From Haladaptatus sp. R4 (GTDB taxonomy: Archaea > Halobacteriota > Halobacteria > Halobacteriales > Haladaptataceae), in assembly GCF_001625445.1 (NCBI RefSeq), contig NZ_LWHG01000028.1, positions 62,001 through 126,000 on the forward strand: a stretch of DNA of 64,000 bases, given 5' to 3'. The notes beneath the pieces are model-generated. The model worked only from the letters and a program-made list of their open reading frames with translations, had not been told where the DNA came from and did no database searches. Shown here one piece after another: positions 46,010 to 54,574 of this stretch. The position numbers and the translations under genes are program-made. Position 1 is the stretch's first letter. The number at the start of each line of letters is the position of its first letter.

Positions 46010-46786
46010 ATGGAGTCAGTCACGCATCAGGGTCGGGAGATTGCATACCGCGTCGTAGACCGCGGTGGCGACGGAAATCCGGTTCTGTTCGTCCACGGCA
46101 GTGGGGGAACACACGATATTTGGAAGGCACAACTCGCTCGCCTCGCCTCCGAGTTCCCCGTCGTCGCCCTCGATTTGAGCGGCCACGGCGGCTCCGATGA
46201 CGTCGATTCCGATCCCGGTTGGGGAACCCTCTCCGCGTACGCTGGCGACGTGCTGGCGGTTGCCGAGGCGACAGACGCCAAGACCCTCGTCGGTAACTCG
46301 CTCGGCGGTGCCATCGTGATGCATCTGGTCCTCGAACGTGATTTCGAACCCGAAGCGCTCGTTCTCGCCGGAACCGGCGCACGGCTTTCCGTCCTGGACG
46401 ATTTGCTCTCGTGGTTGGACGACGATTTCGACCGAGCAGTCGAATTCCTCCACGGCGGCGACCGGTTGTTTCACGACCCGGACGACCGGTACGTCGAACT
46501 ATCGAAGGAGTCGATGTATGCGGTCGGCCAGCGGGTGACGAGTCGTGATTTCCACTCCTGTCACACGTTCGACGTGTGTGACGAGGTGGACGGAATCGCC
46601 GCGCCGACGCTCGCCGTCGTCGGCGAATACGACATGCTCACGCCGCCGTGGTATCACGAATTCCTGGCCGAGAACGTGCAGGACGGCAGCTACGCGGAAA
46701 TAGAGGGAGCGGCCCACCTCGCCATGCTCGAAACCCCCGACGCGTTCAACGAGACGGTCGTGGAGTTCCTCGACGCCGCGCGGTAG
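46010..46786 (+). CDS. Alpha/beta-fold hydrolase
   Basis: This is a 258-residue soluble hydrolase. The oxyanion region is VLFVHGSGGTHDIWK, the nucleophile elbow GNSLGG has the catalytic Ser near residue 95, the acid is in VVGEYDMLTPPW, and the His is in GAAHLAMLE near the C-terminus. This is the classic triad of esterases and C-C bond hydrolases. The substrate is unknown. Confidence 0.9.
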   Translation: MESVTHQGREIAYRVVDRGGDGNPVLFVHGSGGTHDIWKAQLARLASEFPVVALDLSGHGGSDDVDSDPGWGTLSAYAGDVLAVAEATDAKTLVGNSLGGAIVMHLVLERDFEPEALVLAGTGARLSVLDDLLSWLDDDFDRAVEFLHGGDRLFHDPDDRYVELSKESMYAVGQRVTSRDFHSCHTFDVCDEVDGIAAPTLAVVGEYDMLTPPWYHEFLAENVQDGSYAEIEGAAHLAMLETPDAFNETVVEFLDAAR

Positions 46787-46883
46787 TTGCCCATCCGAGT
46801 GGACTACGTACAGCCCAAGTGGATCGTATACAACCCTAACGAACTGCGTTCGTTCTCAAAACAGCTCTCGATTCGAAATCGGC

Positions 46884-47693
46884 TCAGTACACGCCGTCCA
46901 GTTCGTCCTCGACGTGACTGTGTTTCTTGCCGGGGAACTCCTCCGATTCGACCTCGTCCCGATACGCCGTAACCGCACGCTCCATCTCGGTTTTCACGTC
47001 GCCGAACTGCTTGGCGAACGGCGGACTCCACTCACCCAGTCCGATGACGTCGTTGATGACGAGGACTTGTCCGTCCGTCTCCGGACCTGCCCCGATTCCG
47101 ATGGTGGGGATGTCGAGTTCCGCGGTGATGGTCGCCGCGAGGTTCGCCGGGATGTGTTCGAGGACGAGGGAGAACGCTCCCGCATCCTCGTGTCGTTTGG
47201 CGAGATCGAGTATCTCGTCCGCCTCGTCCCGTGTCGTTCCCTGTCGAACGTGGCCCAACTGATTGACGCTCTGCGGTGTCAGACCGAGATGGGCCATCAC
47301 CGGAACTCCGAGGTTCGAAAGCGTCTCGGTCAGTTCGACGGTGTGGGGGCCGCTCTCGATTTTGATGGCGCTCGCGCCCTCCTCTTTCAACATTCGACCC
47401 GCGTTCTCGACTGCGGTCTTCTCGTCGTAGCCGAAGCCGAGGAACGGGAGGTCGGCGACGACGAGGGCGTCTTCAGTCGCCCGCACGACCGAACCGGTTC
47501 GACTCGCGATCTCGTCCACCGTCACCGGGATCGTCGAGTCGTATCCCAGTACTGCGTTACCCATGCTGTCTCCCACGAGTATCATGTCGATACCGGCCTC
47601 GTCGATAACGGCCGCGGTCGGCGCGTCGTAGGCCGTGAGCATCGTAATCGGCTCCTCGCCCGCCTTGGCGCGGATATCCCTCACCGTTGGCAT
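46884..47693 (-). CDS. panB: 3-methyl-2-oxobutanoate hydroxymethyltransferase (PanB)
   Basis: This 269-residue enzyme adds a hydroxymethyl group to alpha-ketoisovalerate in pantothenate and CoA biosynthesis. Motifs include ITMLTAYDAPTAAVID, LVGDSMGNAVLGYDST with the Mg-binding Asp, GFGYDEKTAVENAGRML and PVMAHLGLTPQSVNQLGH. The start at 47693 (MPTVRDIRAKAG) matches the family. Other pantothenate genes are not in the window. Confidence 0.95.
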   Translation of the reverse strand: MPTVRDIRAKAGEEPITMLTAYDAPTAAVIDEAGIDMILVGDSMGNAVLGYDSTIPVTVDEIASRTGSVVRATEDALVVADLPFLGFGYDEKTAVENAGRMLKEEGASAIKIESGPHTVELTETLSNLGVPVMAHLGLTPQSVNQLGHVRQGTTRDEADEILDLAKRHEDAGAFSLVLEHIPANLAATITAELDIPTIGIGAGPETDGQVLVINDVIGLGEWSPPFAKQFGDVKTEMERAVTAYRDEVESEEFPGKKHSHVEDELDGVY

Positions 47694-47794
47694 ACTTCGA
47701 ACTCGTCGGTCCGACGGCTTAACCTGCCCGGTCGGAACGTTCCCCGGAATCCGACCTGACAACCCTTAAGGCGGCTCGGTTCCCGCGTTTAGCC

Positions 47795-48042
47795 GTGCGG
47801 AACCAGTCGAAACCTACGAACCTGACGGCATCGACTACGGATGGGTGATGCAAATGACGTTCGTCACCACGATTACCATCGGTGCGCCACTCGTCGCACT
47901 TCTCGCGTTCGTCACCGGCGTCTCGCTTCCGACGTGGAGTTCGCGCGCCTCCTTCGCCATCAGGATCGGTGCGATCGTATGGTTCGTCACCGCAATCGCC
48001 GTGTTTCTCTACGCTCGCGCCCATCAGACTCCCGAAACGTAA
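47795..48042 (+). CDS. DUF5822-like small membrane protein, frame shift near the start
   Basis: From 47797 to the stop at 48042 the frame reads AEPVETYEPDGIDYGWVMQM and then two transmembrane segments (VTTITIGAPLVALLAFVTG and IRIGAIVWFVTAIAVFLYA). This fits a haloarchaeal family I recall as DUF5822. The only start before VMQM in this frame is a GTG at 47842 or an ATG at 47845, which would cut off the conserved DGIDYGW. A GTG at 47795, with a TTAAG box at 47765-47770, is one base out of frame; one missing base just after it would give a complete gene. The function is unknown. Confidence 0.6.
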
Positions 48043-48207
48043 TTTTAACCAAAGATATACAGTGATACGCATTTCCAAACGAAAAGGCGCTATTTTTGGG
48101 AAATTTAGGATGTGTATGGGAGCTGAGTGTTCCTTCGGTTCACTGCTTCCCCTCCGGCTTTTTCTCCCACCTCATTTTGGATATCTATAGTTTAGCGGCC
48201 AATAACG

Positions 48208-48215
48208 GTATTAAC
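48208..48215 (+). promoter_or_regulatory. TATA-like box of the HTH_10 gene
   Basis: TATTAACC lies 22-29 bases before the ATG at 48237. Confidence 0.45.
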
Positions 48216-48236
48216 CAGAACTCCTGAGAAAGGTCC

Positions 48237-48887
48237 ATGACGGGAACGATAGCCGAGGTGGCGTTTCCCGCCGATGAGTTCGCCCTGGGAAAAACACTCG
48301 ATGCACTCGATACGGTTCGATTCGACATCGAGCAGGTAGTCGCCTACAATCGGAACCAGTTCATGCCCTTCGTCTGGGCCGGAACCGACGACCGTCTGGG
48401 AGTCGAAACCGCGTTCGAAGCGGACGAGAGCGTCCGCGATTTCCAGTTGATAGGGGGATTCGAGACCGAATCCCTCTACCGACTCGAATGGATCAAGGAC
48501 ATCGAATTGTTGACCCAAATCCTCGTCGAGGAGAACGGGACGGTGTTGACAGCCAGCGGAAAGGACGATACGTGGTACCTCCAGTTGCTGTTCAGCGAGC
48601 ACGATGCCGTCACCCGAACCCACGAGTACTGCCGCTGTCGAGGGATCGACCTCGACTTACAGAACATCCACGAGTTCTCGAAGGGTCGGACGGAACGATA
48701 CGGCCTCACCGAGAGCCAACGGCGGACGCTCCAACTCGCGTACAACACGGGCTACTACTCGGTGCCGCGAAACGCGTCGGCGACGGACCTCGCCGATTCA
48801 CTCGGCGTGACTCACCAATCCATTTCCGAAAAACTCCGCCGAGGGCACTCGAACCTCGTCAGAAACACGCTCGCGCTCAACGAGTAA
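48237..48887 (+). CDS. Bacterio-opsin-activator-type helix-turn-helix regulator (HTH_10)
   Basis: This is a 216-residue regulator. The C-terminal HTH_10 domain is LTESQRRTLQLAYNTGYYSV followed by ATDLADSLGVTHQSISEKLRRGHSNLVRNTL. The N-terminal sensor part starts TGTIAEVAFPADEFALGKTL, a common start in this group. The regulated genes are not apparent. Confidence 0.9.
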   Translation: MTGTIAEVAFPADEFALGKTLDALDTVRFDIEQVVAYNRNQFMPFVWAGTDDRLGVETAFEADESVRDFQLIGGFETESLYRLEWIKDIELLTQILVEENGTVLTASGKDDTWYLQLLFSEHDAVTRTHEYCRCRGIDLDLQNIHEFSKGRTERYGLTESQRRTLQLAYNTGYYSVPRNASATDLADSLGVTHQSISEKLRRGHSNLVRNTLALNE

Positions 48888-48923
48888 CCGCCGCGTAGTC
48901 GAAGAGACTCTGTCCTGAAGAAT

Positions 48924-49469
48924 CTACACGTACTCGAAGGCCACATCCGCCCGCTCCGCCGTCAGTTCGTCGCGGGGGGAGTCGCCGATGAAGAGAGCGG
49001 GACCGTCGACATCCAACGCGTGAAGGGTCGCCAAAAGTGGCTCGGGGTCCGGTTTCCGTGTCGGGACCGAATCACGGCCGATCACGGCATCGACCGCGTC
49101 GGCGAGTTCGTGCGTTTCGAGGCTCACGTGGCAGGATGCCTCACAGTTCAGCGAGCAGACGCCGACGGGCACCTCGCGTCGAAGCAGTTCGTCGGCGTGG
49201 GGAAGTCGCGTCGACCGCCGAGCACCGGTACACTCGTGGTCGCCGATGACCGTCTCGACCACATCGCGGACGTTCGCCTCGTCGGCCAAATCCAGCATCG
49301 CCCAGAGGTCGACGTTACTCGCATCGACACCGTGGTCGTCCAGCACCGCGGCGACGTCCACCGCGACCTGTTTCCAGTTTACGATGAGGTCCACGAGCGT
49401 CCCATCCAAGTCGTACACGACCGCCGAAACGTCATCTCTCACGGTCACCGGTATGTGTGGTGGTGGCAA
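48924..49469 (-). CDS. HAD superfamily hydrolase
   Basis: This is a 181-residue phosphatase-like protein. Motif I is VYDLDGTLVDL (nucleophile Asp near residue 20), a Ser/Thr lies in VGVCSLNCEAS, a Lys in TRKPDPEPLLA and the final acid pair in LFIGDSPRDELTAE. Its Cys- and His-containing middle part is unusual. The substrate is unknown; phosphoglycolate-phosphatase-like is the closest type. Confidence 0.87.
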   Translation of the reverse strand: MPPPHIPVTVRDDVSAVVYDLDGTLVDLIVNWKQVAVDVAAVLDDHGVDASNVDLWAMLDLADEANVRDVVETVIGDHECTGARRSTRLPHADELLRREVPVGVCSLNCEASCHVSLETHELADAVDAVIGRDSVPTRKPDPEPLLATLHALDVDGPALFIGDSPRDELTAERADVAFEYV

Positions 49470-49550
49470 ATGGACTTCGGTTGGGGCTAACGCAATGAGA
49501 AGTAAGCCGATGTTCGGATATCGACGGGTATGGAAGACGTTCGTCGCTCG

Positions 49551-49598
49551 ATTTGTCCAGTCGTTCTGAGCCGAATTTGTCCAATCGTTCTCAGCCGA
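49551..49598. repeat. Two copies of a 24-base unit across the acyl-CoA dehydrogenase stop codon
   Basis: The units 49551-49574 and 49575-49598 differ at two positions. The second unit includes the stop codon (49591-49593) of the acyl-CoA dehydrogenase gene, so this looks like a local duplication of the gene end into the 3' region. Confidence 0.75.
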
Positions 49599-50715
49599 GC
49601 AAGTTGCGCGCGATGACCTTCTTCTGGATTTCGGACGTTCCCTCGTAGATGGTCGTTATCTTCGAGTCGCGGTAGAATCGTTCCACGTCGAAATCCGTCG
49701 TGTAGCCGTAGCCGCCGTGAATCTGGACCGCTTCGTTCGTGATGTCGACGGCGGACTCGCTGGCGAAGAGTTTCGCCATGCTCGCGGCCGTCGCGTGGTC
49801 CTCACCGGCGTCCGCGAGGCGGGCCGCATCGCGGGTCAGCAGTCGTCCCGCCTGCAACTTCGTCTGCATGTCCGCCAGTTTGTGACGGATGGTCTGAATG
49901 TCCGCTATCGGTCGGTCGAACTGCTCGCGGTCCTGGGAATACTCGACGGCTTGGTCGAGCGCCGCCTGCGACAGGCCGACGGCCTGACTGGCGATGCCGA
50001 TGCGGCCACCCGTCAGGATGTGGAACGCGGCCGACAGCCCTTTCCCTTCCTCGGTCAGTCGGTTTTCGGCGGGAATCCGGACGTCGTCGAAGATGAGACT
50101 CGTCGTGTCGCTCGCTCGCAGACCGAGTTTCTCCTCCTTCTTGCCGACCTCGATACCGGCGTCCTTCGGGACGACGAACTGCGTGACGCTCCGCGGGTCG
50201 TCGCGGTCCGTCTTGGCGAACAGGACGACCACGTCGGCGCGCTTGCCGTTCGTGATCCACTGTTTCTTGCCGTTGATGACGTACTCGTCACCTTCACGAC
50301 GCGCTTCGGTGGACATCTCCGCCGGGTTCGACCCCGCTTCGGGTTCCGACAGCGCGAACGCGCCGACCGGGCGACCCTTCGCCATCTCGGGAAGCCACCG
50401 CTCCTTCACTTCCTCGCTGCCGAACTCCGAGAGACAGGACGTCGCCAGACAGTGCACCGACAGCGCGGTTGCGACCGACAGCGCGCCGTAGGCGACTTCC
50501 TCGTTGACGACGCTGTACGTCAACTTCCCGACGTCCAACCCGCCGTATTCCTCGGGCACCGTCATTCCCATCATGTCGAGTTCGGCGAGTCCGTCCCAGA
50601 CGTCTTCGGGGAACTCCTGCTTCTCGTCGCACTCCCCTGCCGTCGGTCGGATCTCCTCCACGGCGAACTCCCGGACCACGTCCTGAATGGCCCGTTGTTC
50701 CGCTGAAAGGTTCAT
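49591..50715 (-). CDS. Acyl-CoA dehydrogenase
   Basis: This is a 374-residue FAD enzyme. The N-terminal helical domain is AIQDVVREFAVEEIRPTAGE, followed by GAFALSEPEAGSNPA and ITNGKRADVVVLFAKTD in the middle beta domain. The C-terminal domain has QIHGGYGYTTDFDVERFYRD, and the catalytic Glu should be in IYEGTSEIQKKVIARNLLG. It oxidises a short- or medium-chain acyl-CoA; the partner electron-transfer genes are not in the window. Confidence 0.94.
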   Translation of the reverse strand: MNLSAEQRAIQDVVREFAVEEIRPTAGECDEKQEFPEDVWDGLAELDMMGMTVPEEYGGLDVGKLTYSVVNEEVAYGALSVATALSVHCLATSCLSEFGSEEVKERWLPEMAKGRPVGAFALSEPEAGSNPAEMSTEARREGDEYVINGKKQWITNGKRADVVVLFAKTDRDDPRSVTQFVVPKDAGIEVGKKEEKLGLRASDTTSLIFDDVRIPAENRLTEEGKGLSAAFHILTGGRIGIASQAVGLSQAALDQAVEYSQDREQFDRPIADIQTIRHKLADMQTKLQAGRLLTRDAARLADAGEDHATAASMAKLFASESAVDITNEAVQIHGGYGYTTDFDVERFYRDSKITTIYEGTSEIQKKVIARNLLG

Positions 50716-50888
50716 GATGGTTCTTCGAGTGCCGGAGGAAAAAGGTACACGTTCCGCGCTTTCGAGGACCGACCGGTTCGGTGGGATGGGGGGCTTCGGT
50801 TGGTGCTGTGAAGGTGGCGGTTACTGGAGCGAGGTTCACGAATCTCACGACCGTTCGAAGCTGACTCGGCTACGTACGCCGTTCGAGG

Positions 50889-51091
50889 TTATCCCGCGAA
50901 TCCGAGCGTCGTGAGGACGAGAGTGAGACTCCAGCCTGTCGCATCGACGATTTTGTAGCCGAGGTAAATCCCGATGATGCCCATGATGCCCGGCAGTTCG
51001 GGTGGGGCGGGAATCGGAACGCCGACGAACTTGAACAGCGCGCGGTCAACAGACCGGTCAGCAACGCAAGCGCAGTGAGTGTGTAATCCAT
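50889..51091 (-). pseudogene. XapX domain small membrane protein, frame broken by one base
   Basis: The start MDYTLTALALLTGLLT (ATG 51091) is in one frame. The rest, ALFKFVGVPIPAPPELPGIM and GIIGIYLGYKIVD, is in the next frame down to the stop at 50889. Inserting one G at about 51040-51046 (ACC-GGC-GCG in place of ACC-GCG) joins the halves as the usual XapX protein of about 68 residues. XapX proteins are short two-helix membrane proteins of unknown role. Confidence 0.75.
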
Positions 51092-51160
51092 CGGGTAGGT
51101 ACTCCGGAGAGTGCGGTGAAAAGTAGTTCGGACTGTGGCGTCGTTCGGGCGAGCTCGCCG

Positions 51161-51346
51161 TTAGCGACGCTGTGAGAGGGGTTGTGCTACCCCGAGCGGG
51201 ACCGAGATCCACGCGTCGTCCCGCGTGATGTCCGCGATGATAGCCAACTTACCGCCGTCGTCGTCCTCGTCTACGGCGAACATGACTTCGCCGTCCGGAA
51301 CCAGTGCATCCGAGTCGTCGGTTGAGCATGTCCAATTCAGAGTCAA
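51161..51346 (-). CDS. DUF7556-like small acidic protein
   Basis: This protein of about 61 residues has the core EVMFAVDEDDDGGKLAIIAD followed by ITRDDAWISVPLGVA, a haloarchaeal pattern I recall as DUF7556. The N-terminus before DSDALVPDGE is less certain. It has no membrane segment and its function is unknown. Confidence 0.6.
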   Translation of the reverse strand: MTLNWTCSTDDSDALVPDGEVMFAVDEDDDGGKLAIIADITRDDAWISVPLGVAQPLSQRR

Positions 51347-51637
51347 TCACCGTCGTTCACTTGCCTGCCGTTCGGCAAGTCTGGAGGCATATCTCTCCTT
51401 CTCCCCCTTTGTTATGGACCCCCTTCGGCGTTACAAGAACCCCTTACCGGGCCGGAAACCCGGTTTACGGCGAGTTGGACTGTCGGTATGGTCGGTACAA
51501 CCGACCGGTGGGGCGGTACGCGCAGGATAACAAAGTACCATCCGGGAATACGCTGGTCACGGACTGATTTCCATGCCGCTTCTAGAACGACAGACGGCCC
51601 AGCATCGCGCGACGACCGCCAGCGAACAATTACGCGT

Positions 51638-52657
51638 ATGAGCCACGAGACGAACGAATCGTGGTGGACACGGATCACGCGTCCCGTGTTGGAGTTTCCG
51701 ATCGATTTGGCCATCCTCGGTATTGCAGTCATACTCCTCTCCCTCGCGCTGCTGCAACCGGGGGTGTACGGAACGCCACTCGCAGTCGCGTTGGGGATTC
51801 CACTCGTGTTCTTCGCTCCGGGGTACGCCCTCGTCGCGTTGTTGTTCCCGCAGGCCGGAAAACAAACGTCGAGATGGTCGAGTCCGGGGCGGTTCCGGCA
51901 GGACGGTGTGACGGCGGGTGAACGGTGTGCGCTCTCGTTCGGCGTCAGCGTGTCGTTGCTGACGACGCTCGGCGTCATCTTCTCGCTCGCTCAACTGTCG
52001 TTCGCGCCGCTGCACGTTCTCGGTGCGATCGTCGGGTTCACGCTCGTAGTCTCGCTTTTCGCTGTGATTCGGCGGTTCTACGTGCCGAAACAGAATCGAC
52101 TGTCGATCTCGGTTCGGAGCGGTTCCGCTCGGTTGTATCGTGCGCTCTTCGACGAGGAATCGGCGACCGACGTGGTGCTCAACCTCGCGCTCATGCTCTC
52201 GGTCGTGATCGCACTGACGTCCGTCGGGTTCGCCGTCGCCGCCCCGCAGGACGGCGATCACTTCTCCAACCTCTCCCTGCTCACGAAGGGATCCGACGGG
52301 AAGTACGTCGCCGAGAACTACCCGGAGAACATCACGGCGGGCGAGTCCAAGCCCGTGTTCGTCGCCGTCAACAATCACGAGGATACAGCGGTTCACTACA
52401 CCGTCGTCGTCGAACTCCAGCGCGTTGAACAGCAGTCGAACGGTGCGGGTCGCGTCACTAAACAGGAGGAGTTGGGGCGGTTCGACCATCGACTCAACGC
52501 GGGCGATACGTGGCGCTTCCGCCACGATATCGCGCCGACGATGACCGGGGAGGACCTCCGCGTCGAGTACCTGCTTTACAAGGGCACTCCGCCCGGCAAT
52601 CCGACGGTGGACAACGCCGACCAACACGCCCAATTCTGGATCAACGTGACCGGATAA
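51638..52657 (+). CDS. DUF1616 domain membrane protein
   Basis: This is a 339-residue protein with four transmembrane segments in its first half, including DLAILGIAVILLSLALLQPG, VALGIPLVFFAPGYALVALL and helices near residues 95-140. A non-membrane C-terminal half follows with NITAGESKPVFVAVNNHED and a beta-sandwich pattern, probably outside the cell. DUF1616 proteins are common in haloarchaeal surface and glycosylation regions; the function is unknown. The TAA stop and the next gene's ATG share one base. Confidence 0.85.
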   Translation: MSHETNESWWTRITRPVLEFPIDLAILGIAVILLSLALLQPGVYGTPLAVALGIPLVFFAPGYALVALLFPQAGKQTSRWSSPGRFRQDGVTAGERCALSFGVSVSLLTTLGVIFSLAQLSFAPLHVLGAIVGFTLVVSLFAVIRRFYVPKQNRLSISVRSGSARLYRALFDEESATDVVLNLALMLSVVIALTSVGFAVAAPQDGDHFSNLSLLTKGSDGKYVAENYPENITAGESKPVFVAVNNHEDTAVHYTVVVELQRVEQQSNGAGRVTKQEELGRFDHRLNAGDTWRFRHDIAPTMTGEDLRVEYLLYKGTPPGNPTVDNADQHAQFWINVTG

Positions 52658-53238
52658 TGTGGCCGTGGGAACACCTCGCGTTCGGCTACCTTGTGTACTC
52701 CTCGTATCGTCACTTCCGCACCGGGCGGCCGCCGAGGGGCGACGCCGTCATCGTCCTCGTCGTCGCGACACAACTGCCGGACCTCGTGGACAAACCGCTC
52801 GCGTGGACGCTTGCAATCCTCCCGAGCGGTCACTCACTGGCCCACTCGCTCGTCACGGCGGTTCCGCTGTCCGTGGCCGCGCTCGTGCTCGCACGTCGGG
52901 CGAACCGAACGGACATCGGCGTCGCGTTCACCGTGGGCTACCTCTCGCATCTCGCCGGGGACATCATCTATCCGCTGGCCATCGGCAAGGAGGCCTCGTT
53001 CTCCTTCCTGCTCTGGCCGCTCGTTCCCGTTCCCCCCGACAGTTCGAGTCTCGGCTTTCTGGCACGATTTCACGAGTACTTCGGCGACTACCTCGCACAC
53101 CTCGGCGATCCGGCAGTTACCGGCTACATCGCGCTCGAACTCGGTCTCCTGCTCGGTGCGGCCTGCCTCTGGCTGTTCGACGGGTTACCGGGACTTCCGC
53201 GGGCAATCACCCGTTACGCACCCGTCGTCGGACGGTAA
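52657..53238 (+). CDS. DUF457/YdjM-like membrane-bound metal-dependent hydrolase
   Basis: This is a 193-residue protein with four to five transmembrane helices. Conserved His/Asp residues in WEHLAFGYL, ATQLPDLVDKPL, SGHSLAHSLVT and LSHLAGDIIYP match the YdjM/DUF457 family of predicted membrane hydrolases. It overlaps the DUF1616 gene by one base, so the two are translated together. Modification of surface lipids or glycans is a possible role, but only by context. Confidence 0.85.
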   Translation: MWPWEHLAFGYLVYSSYRHFRTGRPPRGDAVIVLVVATQLPDLVDKPLAWTLAILPSGHSLAHSLVTAVPLSVAALVLARRANRTDIGVAFTVGYLSHLAGDIIYPLAIGKEASFSFLLWPLVPVPPDSSSLGFLARFHEYFGDYLAHLGDPAVTGYIALELGLLLGAACLWLFDGLPGLPRAITRYAPVVGR

Positions 53239-53271
53239 CGGGCCGATAATCGGTGCGAATGCCGACGTGAC

Positions 53272-53514
53272 TTATTTTCCGGAGAGAACCGTTCCGCAGT
53301 GATGACAGACGTCGTTCTCGCGTTCGTTTCTCGCGCCACACGATGGACAGTTGGTTTTCTTGGTCGGGTTCGCGCTCTCCCCGTCCGATCGTCCGGACGA
53401 GATGCCGACTCCGACCAATAGGACCCCCGCGACGATGATTCCAAGCGATCCGAACATCGAGCCGATGCCGAGGAAAATGAGTGTGAGGCCTCCGGCAACG
53501 AGAGTATTTTCCAT
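53272..53514 (-). CDS. Zinc-ribbon membrane protein
   Basis: This 80-residue protein has two transmembrane stretches (GGLTLIFLGIGSMFG and IIVAGVLLVGVGIS) and a C-terminal zinc ribbon with CPSC and CHHC pairs. Its function is unknown. It is a typical haloarchaeal small protein of the zinc-ribbon domain type. Confidence 0.78.
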   Translation of the reverse strand: MENTLVAGGLTLIFLGIGSMFGSLGIIVAGVLLVGVGISSGRSDGESANPTKKTNCPSCGARNERENDVCHHCGTVLSGK

Positions 53515-53557
53515 ACGTTCGGCAGCGAACCGTGGATAAAAAGTCTTGTCGTGTTTC

Positions 53558-54574
53558 TTACCGGAACCGCTTGTACACGTCGGACAGCAGGTTCATCATC
53601 CGCGTGCCGCGCTCCATGCTGTGATAGCGGACGAGTTCGGGGTTGAATTTCGCCTTGTAGCCACAGAGTCTGCGCTCGTTCGCGCCGACGAGGTCGTAGC
53701 GTTCGATTCCCTCGTCCATCGCGTCGCGCATGATGGCCCAGTCAACGAGGTCGTTGATGGGAACGTCGTGGTTGTGCTTCGCGCCGCCCTGCCAGCGGTA
53801 CACGCGCTCGTCGTCGGCGAGGGCGATCATCCCGCCCGCGAACTCTCCGTCAACGTCACAGACGTACGGGCGAACCGCGCCCTCCGGCAGCCGTCGGTGG
53901 AGGTCCACGACGAACTCCGGGGAGAGGCTGTAGGGTTCGTCCTGTTCGTCGTGCCGGGCTTTCACCTGCCCGATTATCCGGCGGATCGCTTCCGGGCCGC
54001 GAACGTCGATCTCGTAGCGATTCTCGTCGGTTCGGGTGTTGCTCCGGGCGTCGCCGCTGAAACTGGCCAGCACGTCGTCCTCGCCGGGCGTGAGATCGAC
54101 CTCGTAGGTGTGTCGCGGCTGGATTTCGAACTCGTTCCACTCGAACGGGCGGACGTCCGTGTAGCCCGCACCCGTGCGGACGTGGACGTACTTCGGCGCG
54201 AACTCGTGGTCGAGCCACTTGAGACAGCCGTCGATGAACCGGCGGTGTCGGCGTTCGGCTTTCCGCCGCTTCAGCTTCCCCATGTTCAGCAGGGCCGGGC
54301 CGAGGCTGGGGAGCCAGATGCCCGGCGGCGGCGAAAACACAGTCGTCATCCCGCCCTTCGATATCGTGAAGACGGGGAACAGTCCCACGGGTTCCTGTCC
54401 CTTGTACCCCATGAGGGGATGGAACTCCGAACCGGTGTGTTCGGCCTGCACTTCCAGCGACTCCAGTCGGTGGAAGACCGACCCCTGTGGCGACCGTTCG
54501 ACGAGGTCGTTCCAGCGATCCAGATCGTTCGTCCGCTCTATCCTGATGCCGTCTTTTTCGATGGTAATACTCAT
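53558..54574 (-). CDS. FemAB-like GNAT-fold transferase
   Basis: This is a 338-residue protein with two GNAT-like halves. N-terminal marks are NDLVERSPQGSVFHRLESLE and FSPPPGIWLPSLGPALL; the C-terminal half has GGMIALADDERVYRWQGGAK and the DLVGANERRLCGYKAKFNPEL motif that marks the FemAB/BioF2-type family. Bacterial relatives add amino acids to cell-wall peptides. In haloarchaeal surface loci they may acylate or aminoacylate glycans. The start overlaps the end of the alkaline-phosphatase-like gene by four bases. Confidence 0.85.
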   Translation of the reverse strand: MSITIEKDGIRIERTNDLDRWNDLVERSPQGSVFHRLESLEVQAEHTGSEFHPLMGYKGQEPVGLFPVFTISKGGMTTVFSPPPGIWLPSLGPALLNMGKLKRRKAERRHRRFIDGCLKWLDHEFAPKYVHVRTGAGYTDVRPFEWNEFEIQPRHTYEVDLTPGEDDVLASFSGDARSNTRTDENRYEIDVRGPEAIRRIIGQVKARHDEQDEPYSLSPEFVVDLHRRLPEGAVRPYVCDVDGEFAGGMIALADDERVYRWQGGAKHNHDVPINDLVDWAIMRDAMDEGIERYDLVGANERRLCGYKAKFNPELVRYHSMERGTRMMNLLSDVYKRFR

